Shown: positions 22,590-31,500, counted from the first letter of the stretch. The stretch: DNA of 45,368 nucleotides from an uncultured Lachnospiraceae bacterium (GCA_910583835.1 CAJTYM010000034.1:1-45368); one strand, 5' to 3'. The notes: a model not told the origin generated them from the letters alone. A program made the numbers and translations.

Positions 22590-25163
22590 ATGGAACAATA
22601 TACAGTGACCGGGATGAGCTGTGCCGCCTGCAGCGCCAGGGTGGAGAAAGCGGTCTGCAAAGTACCGGGCGTTCAGTCTTGCTCTGTCAGCTTGCTGACG
22701 AACTCCATGGGCGTGGAGGGGACTGCCGGGGAGGCAGAAATCATCCGTGCAGTGGAGGAAGCAGGATATGGCGCTGCCAGGAAACAGACAGGCACAGAGC
22801 AGTTACGAGAAACGGAGGCGGAGGAAGAGGCTCTGAAGGACAGGGAGACTCCTCTGTTAAAAAGGCGGCTGCTGTATTCCCTGGGATTTCTGGCAGTGCT
22901 GATGTATCTCTCCATGGGACATATGATGTGGAACTGGCCGCTGCCGGATGTCCTTGCTAAGAACCATGTGGCGATGGGGCTGTGCCAGCTTCTTCTGACA
23001 GCAGCCATCATGGTGATTAACCAGAAGTTTTTTGTCAGTGGCTGGAAGAGTTTCTGCCATGGGGCGCCGAATATGGATACTCTGGTGGCCCTGGGTGCAG
23101 GGGCAGCATTTATCTACAGCACATATGCTCTGTTTGCCATGACAGATGCCCAGGCGAGAGGTGACATGGATCAGGTAATGGCATATATGCATGAGTTTTA
23201 TTTTGAGTCTGCGGCGATGATTCTGACGTTGATTACGGTGGGCAAGATGCTGGAGGCGCGCTCCAAAGGAAGGACCACAGATGCGCTCAAGGGCCTTATG
23301 AAGCTGGCGCCCAAGACAGCGGTAGTCTTAAAGGATGGCATTGAAACGGAAGTTCCCATCGAACAGCTGCAGAAAGGAGATGTCTTTGTGGTGCGTCCGG
23401 GAGAGAATATTCCTGTAGACGGAATTGTGCTGGAGGGAAGCAGTGCGGTAAATGAAGCGGCGCTTACGGGGGAAAGTATCCCGGTGGATAAATCGGAGGG
23501 AGATTTGGTATCGGCGGCAACTACGAACCAATCGGGGTTTATCAAGTGCCAGGCTTCCAGGGTGGGGGAAGACACGACCTTGTCCCAGATTATCCGTATG
23601 GTCAGCGATGCGGCAGCCACCAAGGCTCCTATCGCCAAGGTGGCAGATAAGGTATCCGGCGTGTTTGTCCCTGCAGTCATAGGCATTGCCCTGGTGACGG
23701 CTGCAGTCTGGCTGCTGCTGGGGTATAGTTTTGGTTTTGCCCTGGCAAGAGGGATTTCTGTGCTGGTTATCAGCTGTCCTTGTGCCCTGGGGCTGGCAAC
23801 GCCGGTGGCAATTATGGTGGGCAATGGGATTGGCGCCAGAAATGGCATCTTGTTCAAGACAGCAGTTTCGCTGGAAGAAACCGGCAAGATGGATATTATT
23901 GCCCTGGATAAGACGGGAACTATCACCAGAGGGGAGCCCAAAGTTACGGATTTGCTGCCTATGGAGGGTGTATCCGAGGAAGAACTGCTTTTTACAGCGC
24001 TGTCTTTGGAAGCAAAGAGCGAGCATCCATTGGCAAAAGCAATCCTTTCCTATGCGAAAGAGCGCGAGATGGCTTCCGGGGAAGTGACGGAGTTTGAGGC
24101 CATGCCGGGAAATGGGCTGTCTGGAAAACTTGATGGCGCCTTTCTCTATGGAGGGAATGAATCTTTTATCCGTACACAGGCAGAAGTCCCGCAGGATGCG
24201 GCCGGACAGGCGAAACGTCTGGCCAAGGAGGGGAAAACGCCGCTGTTTTTTGCCAGGGATGGGAAATTGTGCGGGATAATTGCCGTGGCAGATGTTATGA
24301 AAGAGGACAGTCCCCAGGCAATCAGAGAACTGAAAAATCTAGGTCTTCATATCGTTATGCTTACCGGGGATAACGAGAATACGGCCCATGCCATTGGCAG
24401 CCAGGCCGGCGTTGACCAGGTTATTGCCGGCGTGCTGCCGGATGGCAAAGAAGCCATTATACGTTCGCTCCGGCAAAAAGGCAAAGTTGCCATGGTAGGC
24501 GATGGAATCAATGATGCCCCGGCACTGACAAGGGCAGATATGGGCATTGCCATTGGTGCGGGGGCAGATGTGGCTATTGATGCGGCAGATATCGTCCTTA
24601 TGAAGAGCAGGCTCAGTGATGTAGCGGCGGCTATCCGTTTAAGCCGTTTTTCATTGAGGAATATCCATGAAAACCTGTTCTGGGCGTTTATCTATAATAT
24701 TATCGGCATTCCCCTGGCAGCCGGGGTGTGGATTCCGATTTTTGGCTGGCAGCTAAATCCCATGTTCGGGGCTGCAGCCATGAGCCTGTCCAGCTTTTGT
24801 GTAGTGACGAATGCATTGCGCCTGAATATGCAGGACATCTACAGCACAAGGCGAGATAAGCCGAGGAAAAAGCGCGGGCAAATAGTTATTGGCCCGGAGC
24901 AAACAAGAACGCAGCAGCAGGAAACGATAACAGCAAACAAGGAGGAAGAAAAAATGCAGAAGACAATGAAGATTGAAGGTATGATGTGCGGACATTGCGA
25001 AGCAGCCGTAAAGAAATGCCTGGAGGAGCTTACAGGGGTAGAAAAAGCCGAAGTCAGCCATGAGGCGGGGATGGCTGTAGTGACCTTATCAGGCACGGTA
25101 TCAGACGATATTTTGAAAAAAGCAGTGGAAGACAAGGATTATAAGGTTTTAGCAGTAGAATAG
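22590..25163 (+). CDS. copA: copper-exporting P1B-type ATPase with C-terminal CopZ-like domain
   Basis: CopA pumps Cu(I) out of the cytoplasm using ATP. From the N-terminus: a heavy-metal-associated domain with MSCAACS (about 9-15), membrane helices, an actuator domain with TGES (about 300), the metal-binding membrane motif SCPCALG near 395, the phosphorylated DKTGT near 440, the hinge GDGINDAP near 637, and the last two helices to about 750. A linker (about 760-785) then leads to a second heavy-metal domain with MMCGHCE near 798, which closes the protein. This C-terminal placement is unusual. Start 22590 follows AAAGGAG at 6 bases; the in-frame ATG at 22572 overlaps that ribosome site. Confidence 0.95.
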   Translation: MEQYTVTGMSCAACSARVEKAVCKVPGVQSCSVSLLTNSMGVEGTAGEAEIIRAVEEAGYGAARKQTGTEQLRETEAEEEALKDRETPLLKRRLLYSLGFLAVLMYLSMGHMMWNWPLPDVLAKNHVAMGLCQLLLTAAIMVINQKFFVSGWKSFCHGAPNMDTLVALGAGAAFIYSTYALFAMTDAQARGDMDQVMAYMHEFYFESAAMILTLITVGKMLEARSKGRTTDALKGLMKLAPKTAVVLKDGIETEVPIEQLQKGDVFVVRPGENIPVDGIVLEGSSAVNEAALTGESIPVDKSEGDLVSAATTNQSGFIKCQASRVGEDTTLSQIIRMVSDAAATKAPIAKVADKVSGVFVPAVIGIALVTAAVWLLLGYSFGFALARGISVLVISCPCALGLATPVAIMVGNGIGARNGILFKTAVSLEETGKMDIIALDKTGTITRGEPKVTDLLPMEGVSEEELLFTALSLEAKSEHPLAKAILSYAKEREMASGEVTEFEAMPGNGLSGKLDGAFLYGGNESFIRTQAEVPQDAAGQAKRLAKEGKTPLFFARDGKLCGIIAVADVMKEDSPQAIRELKNLGLHIVMLTGDNENTAHAIGSQAGVDQVIAGVLPDGKEAIIRSLRQKGKVAMVGDGINDAPALTRADMGIAIGAGADVAIDAADIVLMKSRLSDVAAAIRLSRFSLRNIHENLFWAFIYNIIGIPLAAGVWIPIFGWQLNPMFGAAAMSLSSFCVVTNALRLNMQDIYSTRRDKPRKKRGQIVIGPEQTRTQQQETITANKEEEKMQKTMKIEGMMCGHCEAAVKKCLEELTGVEKAEVSHEAGMAVVTLSGTVSDDILKKAVEDKDYKVLAVE
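24954..25163 (+). CDS. copZ: possible CopZ copper chaperone made by internal initiation in copA
   Basis: In frame with the 3' end of copA, AAGGAGG (24939-24945) sits 8 bases before ATG 24954. Starting there gives 69 residues that are a complete CopZ-type domain with MMCGHCE, the length of free Cu(I) chaperones. The ribosome site is stronger than that of copA itself. E. coli copA is known to yield a small chaperone-like product by ribosomal frameshifting; here an internal start could do the same. Ancestrally this may have been a separate copZ that lost the copA stop codon. Expression of the short form is inferred. Confidence 0.6.
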   Translation: MQKTMKIEGMMCGHCEAAVKKCLEELTGVEKAEVSHEAGMAVVTLSGTVSDDILKKAVEDKDYKVLAVE

Positions 25164-25176
25164 TGCAAAAATAGCA

Positions 25177-25206
25177 TGGAAGCTTCTCTGATTTGAGAAG
25201 CTTCCA
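25177..25206 (+). terminator. terminator after copA
   Basis: A perfect 12-bp stem (TGGAAGCTTCTC / GAGAAGCTTCCA) with a six-base loop starts 14 bases after the copA stop. The T-run after it is weak (CTTTGAAATTTCT). Confidence 0.7.
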
Positions 25207-25368
25207 CTTTGAAATTTCTGATAAAATATAGAAAAACGGCGAAATAACAGAAAAGAAAAAGAAAAAACCCAAAAAATAGTACATATTTTTTGAAAATTTT
25301 TAATGCGTTTTGGGAAAAATGTGTTACAATAATCATAGTAATGCTTTAATGACCGAGGAGGTCCATAC

Positions 25369-26448
25369 ATGGAAGAAAAAACGGCGAGTGGATTACGGGA
25401 ACAGCAAGCCAGGCGCAAACGCGTCAACCGAATGAAAATGACCATGGTGGCAGGGGGAGCAATCTGGATTTTAGTTTTGACTGTGTTGATTGCCGTCTTA
25501 TTGATAAAAGTGATCGATTTGGAAGAGAGACTGGACAAGGAGTTGATTTCCAAGGAAGAAGTTATACAGGAACATAATGAAAAAAGTGCAGATTCTCCCA
25601 AGGAGAATGCTTCAGATACAGTTTTACAGGATAGTACACAGACAGAAGGGTTATCTGATGAAGATACCGCGGATAGCGGAGAACTATCAGATGGAGCAGG
25701 TTGGTCAGATGATACAGATATGGAAGATGACACGGAGTCATCATTGGAAGGACAAGCTGGCCAGGAAGTGTCCAAAGAAGGCGATGAGGACAGCAATTTG
25801 CTGGAGGAAGGGGAACATCCGAAGGTATATCTGACATTTGACGATGGCCCCAGTGAGAATACGGCAAAAATCTTGGATATTTTAAAAGAGAAGAATATTA
25901 AAGCGACCTTTTTTGTGACGGGGCAGGAGGATGAAGAGGCCAAAGCGCTCTATCAACGAATTGTAGAGGAAGGGCATACGCTGGGAATGCACTCTTTTTC
26001 CCATAAATATGATGTAATCTATAAATCTCTCGATGCTTTTGCGGAGGATATGAATCACCTGCAGACTTATCTGGAGGAAGTGACGGGCGTAACGCCTACG
26101 ATTATGCGTTTTCCCGGCGGCAGCAGCAACCAGGTAAGCAATGTAGATATCAAAGAATTAATCCGCTATGTGAAAGAGCAGGGAATTACTTATTATGACT
26201 GGAACGTGGTTAGCGGAGACGCCACCAGCCAGGTATATACTCCAGATGAGCTGGTAGCGAACGTAATGGATGATGTGGTCAAGTACCATACGTCCATTGT
26301 ATTGATGCATGATTCTTCTGCCAAGGCAAGTACTGTGGAAGCGTTGCAGCCCATGATTGAGCAGCTGCAGGAGTTGGGGGCAGAACTCTTGCCAATTGAT
26401 GAAAACACAAAACCCATACAGCATATAAAAGCAGAAGACGTAGACTGA
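25369..26448 (+). CDS. membrane-anchored polysaccharide deacetylase (PgdA-like)
   Basis: A NodB-homology carbohydrate esterase family 4 protein of 359 residues. A basic N-terminus leads into one transmembrane helix (about 27-48), then an acidic Ser/Asp/Glu-rich spacer (about 65-145) that would span the wall, and the deacetylase domain (about 150-350). Motifs are TFDDGP near 156 (catalytic and metal aspartates), HSFSH near 208 (metal histidines), RFPGG near 247 and LMHD near 310. These enzymes remove acetyl groups from peptidoglycan GlcNAc (lysozyme resistance) or from other exopolysaccharides; which one cannot be read here. Start follows GAGGAGG. A bactofilin gene lies 46 bases downstream. 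Confidence 0.9.
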   Translation: MEEKTASGLREQQARRKRVNRMKMTMVAGGAIWILVLTVLIAVLLIKVIDLEERLDKELISKEEVIQEHNEKSADSPKENASDTVLQDSTQTEGLSDEDTADSGELSDGAGWSDDTDMEDDTESSLEGQAGQEVSKEGDEDSNLLEEGEHPKVYLTFDDGPSENTAKILDILKEKNIKATFFVTGQEDEEAKALYQRIVEEGHTLGMHSFSHKYDVIYKSLDAFAEDMNHLQTYLEEVTGVTPTIMRFPGGSSNQVSNVDIKELIRYVKEQGITYYDWNVVSGDATSQVYTPDELVANVMDDVVKYHTSIVLMHDSSAKASTVEALQPMIEQLQELGAELLPIDENTKPIQHIKAEDVD

Positions 26449-26494
26449 GTATGCAGTATGTTTTACATGAAAAATAATTTATGGAGGTACATGT

Positions 26495-27355
26495 ATGAGC
26501 TTTTTTAAGGATTTCAAGGAGGACTTGTCTCAGGCAGTCAATGAACTGCTTCCGGGAGAGGCGGAATTGAAAGAAGAAGCAGCGCAGATGCAGCCGGATT
26601 TGGTTGTCAATACGTTGGAAAAGGAAGTAGATGTCAAGTCTGAGTTAAAGAAAGTAGAAGGACTTTTTGAAAAGGTAGGAAAAGGAGCCGCAGACGAGGA
26701 GCTAATGATTCTTACACCCGAAGAGCCAGCAGACTCAGCGAAGCAACCAATGGAGACGAAAGCAGCAAATGTAACAAAAGAAGAAAAGAAAGAGAGCGTA
26801 AGCGCGGCAGAAGAGTCCGCAAAGAAGGAGGATACCGTTTTGAGTACAGAGAATACAGAAAATACAGTAACAATGGAGACAGCCAATACTTTACCGGCAG
26901 ATGTTTCGGATGAAGTGACCGTGATTACAGAGGGCACTTCCCTCAAAGGTGATTTACAGTCTACAGGTTCTTTTGAATTAAAAGGCAGGATTGAAGGCAA
27001 TGTGGCTTGTAACGGCAAGATGACAGTCACAGGAGTAATTAAGGGGAATTCCCAGGCGGCAGAGTTTTTTGCAGATTCAGCTAAGATAGAGGGGGAAATC
27101 TCTACCAGCGGAACAGTCAAAATCGGTCTCGGTTCTGTTGTGATTGGCAATATTGCGGCAACCAGCGCAGTAATTGCAGGTGCAATCAAAGGTGATATTG
27201 ATGTCCATGGACCTGTAGTGGTAGATACCTCTGCAGTTGTGATGGGCAATATCAAATCACGTTCTGTCCAGATCAATAACGGTGCAGTAATTGAAGGTTT
27301 CTGTTCCCAGTGCTATGCAGACGTAGATGTGGAGAGCCTGTTTGAAACAAAGTAG
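26495..27355 (+). CDS. bactofilin-family polymer-forming protein
   Basis: Bactofilins self-assemble into cytoskeletal filaments that often organise peptidoglycan enzymes. Here the bactofilin beta-helix core (about 145-270) shows the typical short repeats, GTSLKGDLQSTGSFELKGRIEGNV onward in outline, with repeated hydrophobic-Gly turns such as VIKGN, KIEGEI and IKGDIDV. An unusually long, acidic Lys/Glu/Ala-rich N-terminal extension of about 140 residues precedes it and has no recognisable domain. Neighbour context supports a shape or wall role: it follows a polysaccharide deacetylase and precedes pyrH by 11 bases. Ribosome site TGGAGG. Confidence 0.85.
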   Translation: MSFFKDFKEDLSQAVNELLPGEAELKEEAAQMQPDLVVNTLEKEVDVKSELKKVEGLFEKVGKGAADEELMILTPEEPADSAKQPMETKAANVTKEEKKESVSAAEESAKKEDTVLSTENTENTVTMETANTLPADVSDEVTVITEGTSLKGDLQSTGSFELKGRIEGNVACNGKMTVTGVIKGNSQAAEFFADSAKIEGEISTSGTVKIGLGSVVIGNIAATSAVIAGAIKGDIDVHGPVVVDTSAVVMGNIKSRSVQINNGAVIEGFCSQCYADVDVESLFETK

Positions 27356-27366
27356 AAAGGCATCAT

Positions 27367-28062
27367 ATGAAAAGAATATTATTGAAACTGAGTGGAGAGG
27401 CGCTGGCAGGTGAGAAACATATAGGATTTGACGAGGCTACGGTTACAGTGGTTGCCAGGCAGGTAAAGCAGTTATCAGATGAGGGAATTGAGGTAGGTAT
27501 CGTTATCGGCGGCGGCAATTTCTGGCGGGGCAGGACAAGCGAGACCATTGACCGCACGAAGGCAGACCAGATTGGGATGCTTGCCACGGTGATGAACTGT
27601 ATATATGTCTCTGAGATTTTTCGTTCCGTTGGCATGATGACGCAAATTCTCACGCCGTTTGAGTGTGGTTCTTTTACCAAGCTGTTTTCCAAAGACCGTG
27701 CGAACAAATATTTTGCCAAAGGGATTGTCTGCTTCTTCGCGGGGGGAACCGGCCATCCGTATTTTTCAACGGATACGGCAACAGTTTTGCGTGCTGTTGA
27801 GATTCAGGCAGACGGAATCCTGCTGGCAAAAGCGATTGACGGTGTTTATGACAAAGATCCCAAGACGAATCCAGAGGCAGTGAAATACGATGAAGTGCCT
27901 ATTCAGGAAGTCATTGATAAGAAGCTTGCGGTAGTGGATTTGACAGCTTCCATCATGTGTATGGAAAATAAAATGCCCATGTACGTGTTTGGTCTGAATG
28001 AAGAAAATAGTATTGTAAATGCAATTAGCGGTAAGTTTTCAGGAACAAAGATAACAATTTGA
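27367..28062 (+). CDS. pyrH: UMP kinase
   Basis: PyrH makes UDP from UMP in pyrimidine synthesis. It is of the amino-acid-kinase fold, unrelated to cmk. The 231-residue protein begins with KRILLKLSGEALAG, has VIGGGNFWRG near 48-57, the UMP/ATP-binding GTGHPYFSTDTA near 127, and DGVYDKDPKTNP near 160. It heads the conserved pyrH-frr-uppS-cdsA-dxr-rseP-ispG-polC run, with frr 23 bases downstream. Confidence 0.97.
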   Translation: MKRILLKLSGEALAGEKHIGFDEATVTVVARQVKQLSDEGIEVGIVIGGGNFWRGRTSETIDRTKADQIGMLATVMNCIYVSEIFRSVGMMTQILTPFECGSFTKLFSKDRANKYFAKGIVCFFAGGTGHPYFSTDTATVLRAVEIQADGILLAKAIDGVYDKDPKTNPEAVKYDEVPIQEVIDKKLAVVDLTASIMCMENKMPMYVFGLNEENSIVNAISGKFSGTKITI

Positions 28063-28085
28063 TTTGACCTGAGGAGGATGTAGAT

Positions 28086-28640
28086 ATGGATGAGAGATTA
28101 CAGCAATACGATAATAAGATGCAGAAATCATATGATAATCTGCTGGATGAATTTGGTTCAATCCGTGCAGGACGCGCCAATCCCCATGTATTGGATAAAT
28201 TAAGGGTAGATTATTATGGGACGCCCACGGCACTCCAGCAGGTGGCAAATATTTCCGTTCCAGAACCGCGTATGCTTTTAATCCAGCCGTGGGAGCCGAA
28301 TATGGTCCGTGAGATTGAAAAGGCAATCCTCACATCGGATTTGGGGATTAACCCTACCAATGACGGCAAGGTGATTCGCCTGACATTTCCGGAACTGACA
28401 GAGGAGCGCAGAAAAGATTTGGCGAAAGACGTTAAGAAAAAGGGTGAGAATGCCAAGGTGGCAGTCCGCAATATTCGCAGGGATGCCAATGATTCCCTGA
28501 AGAAAATGTCGAAAGCCAGCGATGTCTCTGAGGATGAGGTGAAACAGCTGGAAGATGAAGTTCAGAAGCTTACTGACAAGTATATTGCCAAAGTGGATAA
28601 GGCAGTAGAAGAGAAAACGAAAGAGATTCTTACTGTTTAG
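28086..28640 (+). CDS. frr: ribosome recycling factor
   Basis: RRF splits post-termination ribosomes with EF-G. The 184-residue protein shows the family's GSIRAGRANPHVLD near 25, the hinge region with NDGKVIRLTFPELTEERRKDL near 90-110, and the long three-helix bundle ending DKAVEEKTKEILTV. It follows pyrH as in most bacteria. Its TAG stop codon forms the first bases of repeat copy D, so the repeat begins directly at the end of the gene. Confidence 0.97.
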   Translation: MDERLQQYDNKMQKSYDNLLDEFGSIRAGRANPHVLDKLRVDYYGTPTALQQVANISVPEPRMLLIQPWEPNMVREIEKAILTSDLGINPTNDGKVIRLTFPELTEERRKDLAKDVKKKGENAKVAVRNIRRDANDSLKKMSKASDVSEDEVKQLEDEVQKLTDKYIAKVDKAVEEKTKEILTV

Positions 28641-28722
28641 GAGGAGCGCAAATGCGAAGCATTTCTGGAATGCGCTCCGACGAACTGGCAGGTACCGCTT
28701 TGCGGTGCGTGCCGCTACCATT
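28637..28722 (+). repeat. ribosome-site/two-hairpin repeat, copy D
   Basis: A diverged full copy. Hairpin I pairs GGAGCGCA with TGCGCTCC perfectly; hairpin II pairs ACCGC with GCGGT around TTT, and GGCA pairs with TGCC outside it. Both stems differ from copies A and B on both arms, so pairing is maintained by compensating changes. A frame from ATG 28652 encodes the related peptide SDELAGTALRCVPLP and stops at 28751-28753. Confidence 0.8.
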
Positions 28723-28806
28723 TAAGATTTGCCTGTTCATAGGCAAGCGATAAATTGTTTAAAAGTGCCAGGCTTGTTCCTGGCTACTTTTGATTAGGAG
28801 GAAATC

Positions 28807-29514
28807 ATGAGAATTCCGCAGCATGTGGCAATTATTTTAGACGGAAACGGCAGATGGGCAAAACAGCATGGAATGCCAAGAAACTATGGGCATACCCAGG
28901 GAGCGAAGAACGTGGAGATTATCTGCCGGGAGGCGTGGAATCTTGGCATTAAATATCTGACGGTATATGCGTTTTCCACAGAGAACTGGGCGCGTCCGCA
29001 GGAGGAAGTCGGAGCGTTGATGAAACTTCTGCGCAATTATATGAAAAATTGCATGAAGACGGCGGAGAAAAACCATATGCGGGTGCGTGTGATTGGAGAT
29101 ACTTCCAAACTTGATGCGGATATTCAGGAGAGCATACATAGGCTGGAAGAATTTTCCAAAGGACAGGACGGCCTTAATTTCCAGATTGCCATCAATTACG
29201 GCAGTCGGGATGAGATGCTCCGCGGTATGAAGAAAATGCTTACAGATTACAAGGAAGGGAAGTTTCAGCTGTCAGAACTGGATGAAGAGAAGTTCGAGAG
29301 CTATCTGGATACCTGTGAGATTCCGGCGCCCGACCTGCTTATCCGCACAAGCGGGGAGCTCAGGCTGTCCAATTACCTTTTATGGCAGCTTGCCTACAGT
29401 GAACTTTATTTTACAGATGTTCCCTGGCCGGATTTCACAAAAGAGGAATTAGTAAAAGCTATCGAGGACTATAATAAAAGAGATAGGCGTTATGGTGGGC
29501 TAAAGGAGGAGTAA
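28807..29514 (+). CDS. uppS: undecaprenyl diphosphate synthase (isoprenyl transferase)
   Basis: A cis-prenyltransferase that builds the C55 carrier lipid for cell-wall synthesis by adding IPP units to FPP. Residues IILDGNGRWAKQHGMPRNYGH near 8-28 hold the catalytic aspartate and the P-loop; AINYGSRDEM near 135 and LLIRTSGELRLSNYLLWQ near 177-194 form the IPP site. The length, 235 residues, is normal. ATG follows AGGAGG. cdsA starts 2 bases after its stop, so the two are tightly coupled. Confidence 0.96.
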   Translation: MRIPQHVAIILDGNGRWAKQHGMPRNYGHTQGAKNVEIICREAWNLGIKYLTVYAFSTENWARPQEEVGALMKLLRNYMKNCMKTAEKNHMRVRVIGDTSKLDADIQESIHRLEEFSKGQDGLNFQIAINYGSRDEMLRGMKKMLTDYKEGKFQLSELDEEKFESYLDTCEIPAPDLLIRTSGELRLSNYLLWQLAYSELYFTDVPWPDFTKEELVKAIEDYNKRDRRYGGLKEE

Positions 29515-29516
29515 GA

Positions 29517-30317
29517 TTGTTCCGAACACGATTACTGAGCGGTATTGTATTGGTAATAATTGCTCTGGTGTTGATAATTTTGGGCGGCAATGTCTTGTTG
29601 GCTGGGCTTTTTGCTGTGTCCATGGTTGGCATGTTTGAATTGTACCGTGTCTTCCATATTGAAAAATCATTTCTGGGAGCGGCAGGCTATCTGGCAGCAG
29701 CAGTTTATTATCTGAATCTCATTTTCCCATTTATTCCAGATATGGAAGTCTTTGTGCTGGGCTTCTTAATCCTGGTGATGGCAGTCTATGTCTTCAAATT
29801 CCCGGCTTACAAGGCGGACCAGGTATTTGCCGCATTTGTGGGTGCGTTTTATGTAGCGGTAATGTTATCCTGCATTTACCGAACGAGGGTGATGGAGGCA
29901 GGCGCGTACATTGTCTGGCTTATTTTCCTGTGTTCCTGGGGCAGCGACACCTGTGCTTACTGTGTCGGGGTACTGATTGGCAAACATAAGATGGCTCCGC
30001 GGTTAAGTCCTAAGAAATCTATTGAGGGAGCTGTGGGAGGAATCTTGGGCGCAGCGCTCTTAACCATATTGTATGGATGGATTTTTCAGGAACAGATGCG
30101 GCTTAATATCAATGATATGTTTATCTTAGCTGGAATCAGTGGGATTGGCGCGGGGATTTCCATGATTGGGGATTTGGCGGCATCTGCCATAAAGCGAAAT
30201 TACGATATCAAGGATTATGGGAAGCTGATTCCCGGGCATGGGGGGATACTGGATAGGTTTGACAGTGTTATTTTTACAGCTCCCTGCGTTTATTTTCTGG
30301 TAACATATTTTATGTAG
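29517..30317 (+). CDS. cdsA: phosphatidate cytidylyltransferase
   Basis: CdsA makes CDP-diacylglycerol from phosphatidate and CTP, the branch point of phospholipid synthesis, in the membrane. The 266-residue protein has about seven hydrophobic segments and the C-terminal signature GDLAASAIKRNYDIKDYGKL..HGGILDRFDS (about 217-248). SPKKSIEGAVGG near 165 is also typical. It starts with TTG (29517), behind AGGAGG, 2 bases after uppS. Confidence 0.95.
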   Translation: MFRTRLLSGIVLVIIALVLIILGGNVLLAGLFAVSMVGMFELYRVFHIEKSFLGAAGYLAAAVYYLNLIFPFIPDMEVFVLGFLILVMAVYVFKFPAYKADQVFAAFVGAFYVAVMLSCIYRTRVMEAGAYIVWLIFLCSWGSDTCAYCVGVLIGKHKMAPRLSPKKSIEGAVGGILGAALLTILYGWIFQEQMRLNINDMFILAGISGIGAGISMIGDLAASAIKRNYDIKDYGKLIPGHGGILDRFDSVIFTAPCVYFLVTYFM

Positions 30318-30355
30318 CAATTCAGAATACACTGAATGGGTGATAGGAGAAACAG

Positions 30356-31498
30356 ATGAAGAAAATTGCGTTATTGGGTTCTACCGGTTCCATTGGCACC
30401 CAGACCCTGGAAATTGCTCGTGAGCATAAAGATATAGAAGTTGTGGCATTGGCTGCCGGAAGGAACGTGTCGTTGCTGGAAGAACAGATTCGGGAATTTA
30501 AGCCCCGGGTGGCAGTACTTTGGGAGGAAAAAGATGCCTTGGATTTAAAGAACAGGCTAAGGGACTTTCCGGTGACGGTGTTGTCCGGTATGGAAGGGCT
30601 TCTGGAAATAGCCGTGCTGCCGGAATCAGAGATACTGGTGACGGCGATTGTCGGTATGCTTGGCATCCGCCCCACGATTGCGGCGATTGAGGCAGGAAAG
30701 ACGATTGCCTTGGCGAATAAAGAGACACTGGTAACAGCCGGGCATATCATCATGAAGCTTGCCAAGGAGCATCATGTGCCGATACTGCCGGTGGACAGTG
30801 AGCACAGCGCAATCTTCCAGTCGCTGCAGGGAGAACAGGGCAATAAAATCCACAAAATACTCCTGACTGCTTCCGGCGGACCGTTCCGTGGAAAGAAGCG
30901 GCAGGAACTCGGACATATCCGCGTAGAGGATGCCCTCAACCATCCGAACTGGTCCATGGGCAGGAAGATTACCATAGATTCCGCTACCATGGTGAATAAG
31001 GGGCTGGAAGTGATGGAAGCGAGGTGGCTCTTTGACGTAAATCTGGATCAGATTCAAGTGGTGGTGCATCCGCAGAGCGTCATCCATTCGATGGTGGAAT
31101 ATGAGGATGGGGCGGTCATCGCGCAGCTGGGGACGCCGGATATGCGGCTTCCCATCCAATATGCCTTATATTATCCCAGGCGGCGCAGCCTGTCAGGGAA
31201 ACGGCTGGATTTCTTTCAGCTTGCCAGCCTGACCTTTGAGGAGCCGGATTTCGATACATTTTCAGGGCTTGGGCTTGCTTTTTTGGCCATGAAACAGGGC
31301 GGCAACATTCCTACAGCATACAATGCGGCGAACGAGAAAGCAGTGTCCCTATTCTTAAATGGGAAGATTCCGTTTTTACAGATACCGGAGATGATTCAGG
31401 CATGTATGGAACATTGTGCATATGTAAGCGAACCTGATGTGGATAGAATTCTGGAGACGGAAGCCGAAGTTTATGCCTTTATAGAAAGCAGGTGGTAA
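30356..31498 (+). CDS. dxr: 1-deoxy-D-xylulose 5-phosphate reductoisomerase
   Basis: Dxr (IspC) converts DXP to MEP with NADPH, the second step of the MEP pathway. The 380-residue protein begins with the NADPH loop LLGSTGSIGTQTL, has ANKETLVTAG near 120, the metal and substrate motif PVDSEHSAIFQSL near 145, GPFRGK near 178, and HPNWSMGRKITIDSATMVNKGLE near 198-220. ribosome site TAGGAGA. It lies in a run with rseP, ispG and uppS, so isoprenoid precursor, carrier lipid and phospholipid genes are grouped. Confidence 0.97.
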   Translation: MKKIALLGSTGSIGTQTLEIAREHKDIEVVALAAGRNVSLLEEQIREFKPRVAVLWEEKDALDLKNRLRDFPVTVLSGMEGLLEIAVLPESEILVTAIVGMLGIRPTIAAIEAGKTIALANKETLVTAGHIIMKLAKEHHVPILPVDSEHSAIFQSLQGEQGNKIHKILLTASGGPFRGKKRQELGHIRVEDALNHPNWSMGRKITIDSATMVNKGLEVMEARWLFDVNLDQIQVVVHPQSVIHSMVEYEDGAVIAQLGTPDMRLPIQYALYYPRRRSLSGKRLDFFQLASLTFEEPDFDTFSGLGLAFLAMKQGGNIPTAYNAANEKAVSLFLNGKIPFLQIPEMIQACMEHCAYVSEPDVDRILETEAEVYAFIESRW

Positions 31499-31500
31499 GA

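Noticed and set aside
23198..23941. Minus-strand open frames of 230-250 codons
   Set aside because: They are shadows of copA; the sense strand carries all P-type ATPase motifs.
25149..25943. Minus-strand open frame of 264 codons, Ser-rich
   Set aside because: It is antisense to the deacetylase gene; its Ser/Pro richness mirrors the acidic spacer codons, and it crosses a terminator.
26530..27276. Minus-strand open frame of 248 codons
   Set aside because: It is a shadow of the bactofilin gene; composition follows the opposite-strand codons and it has no ribosome site.
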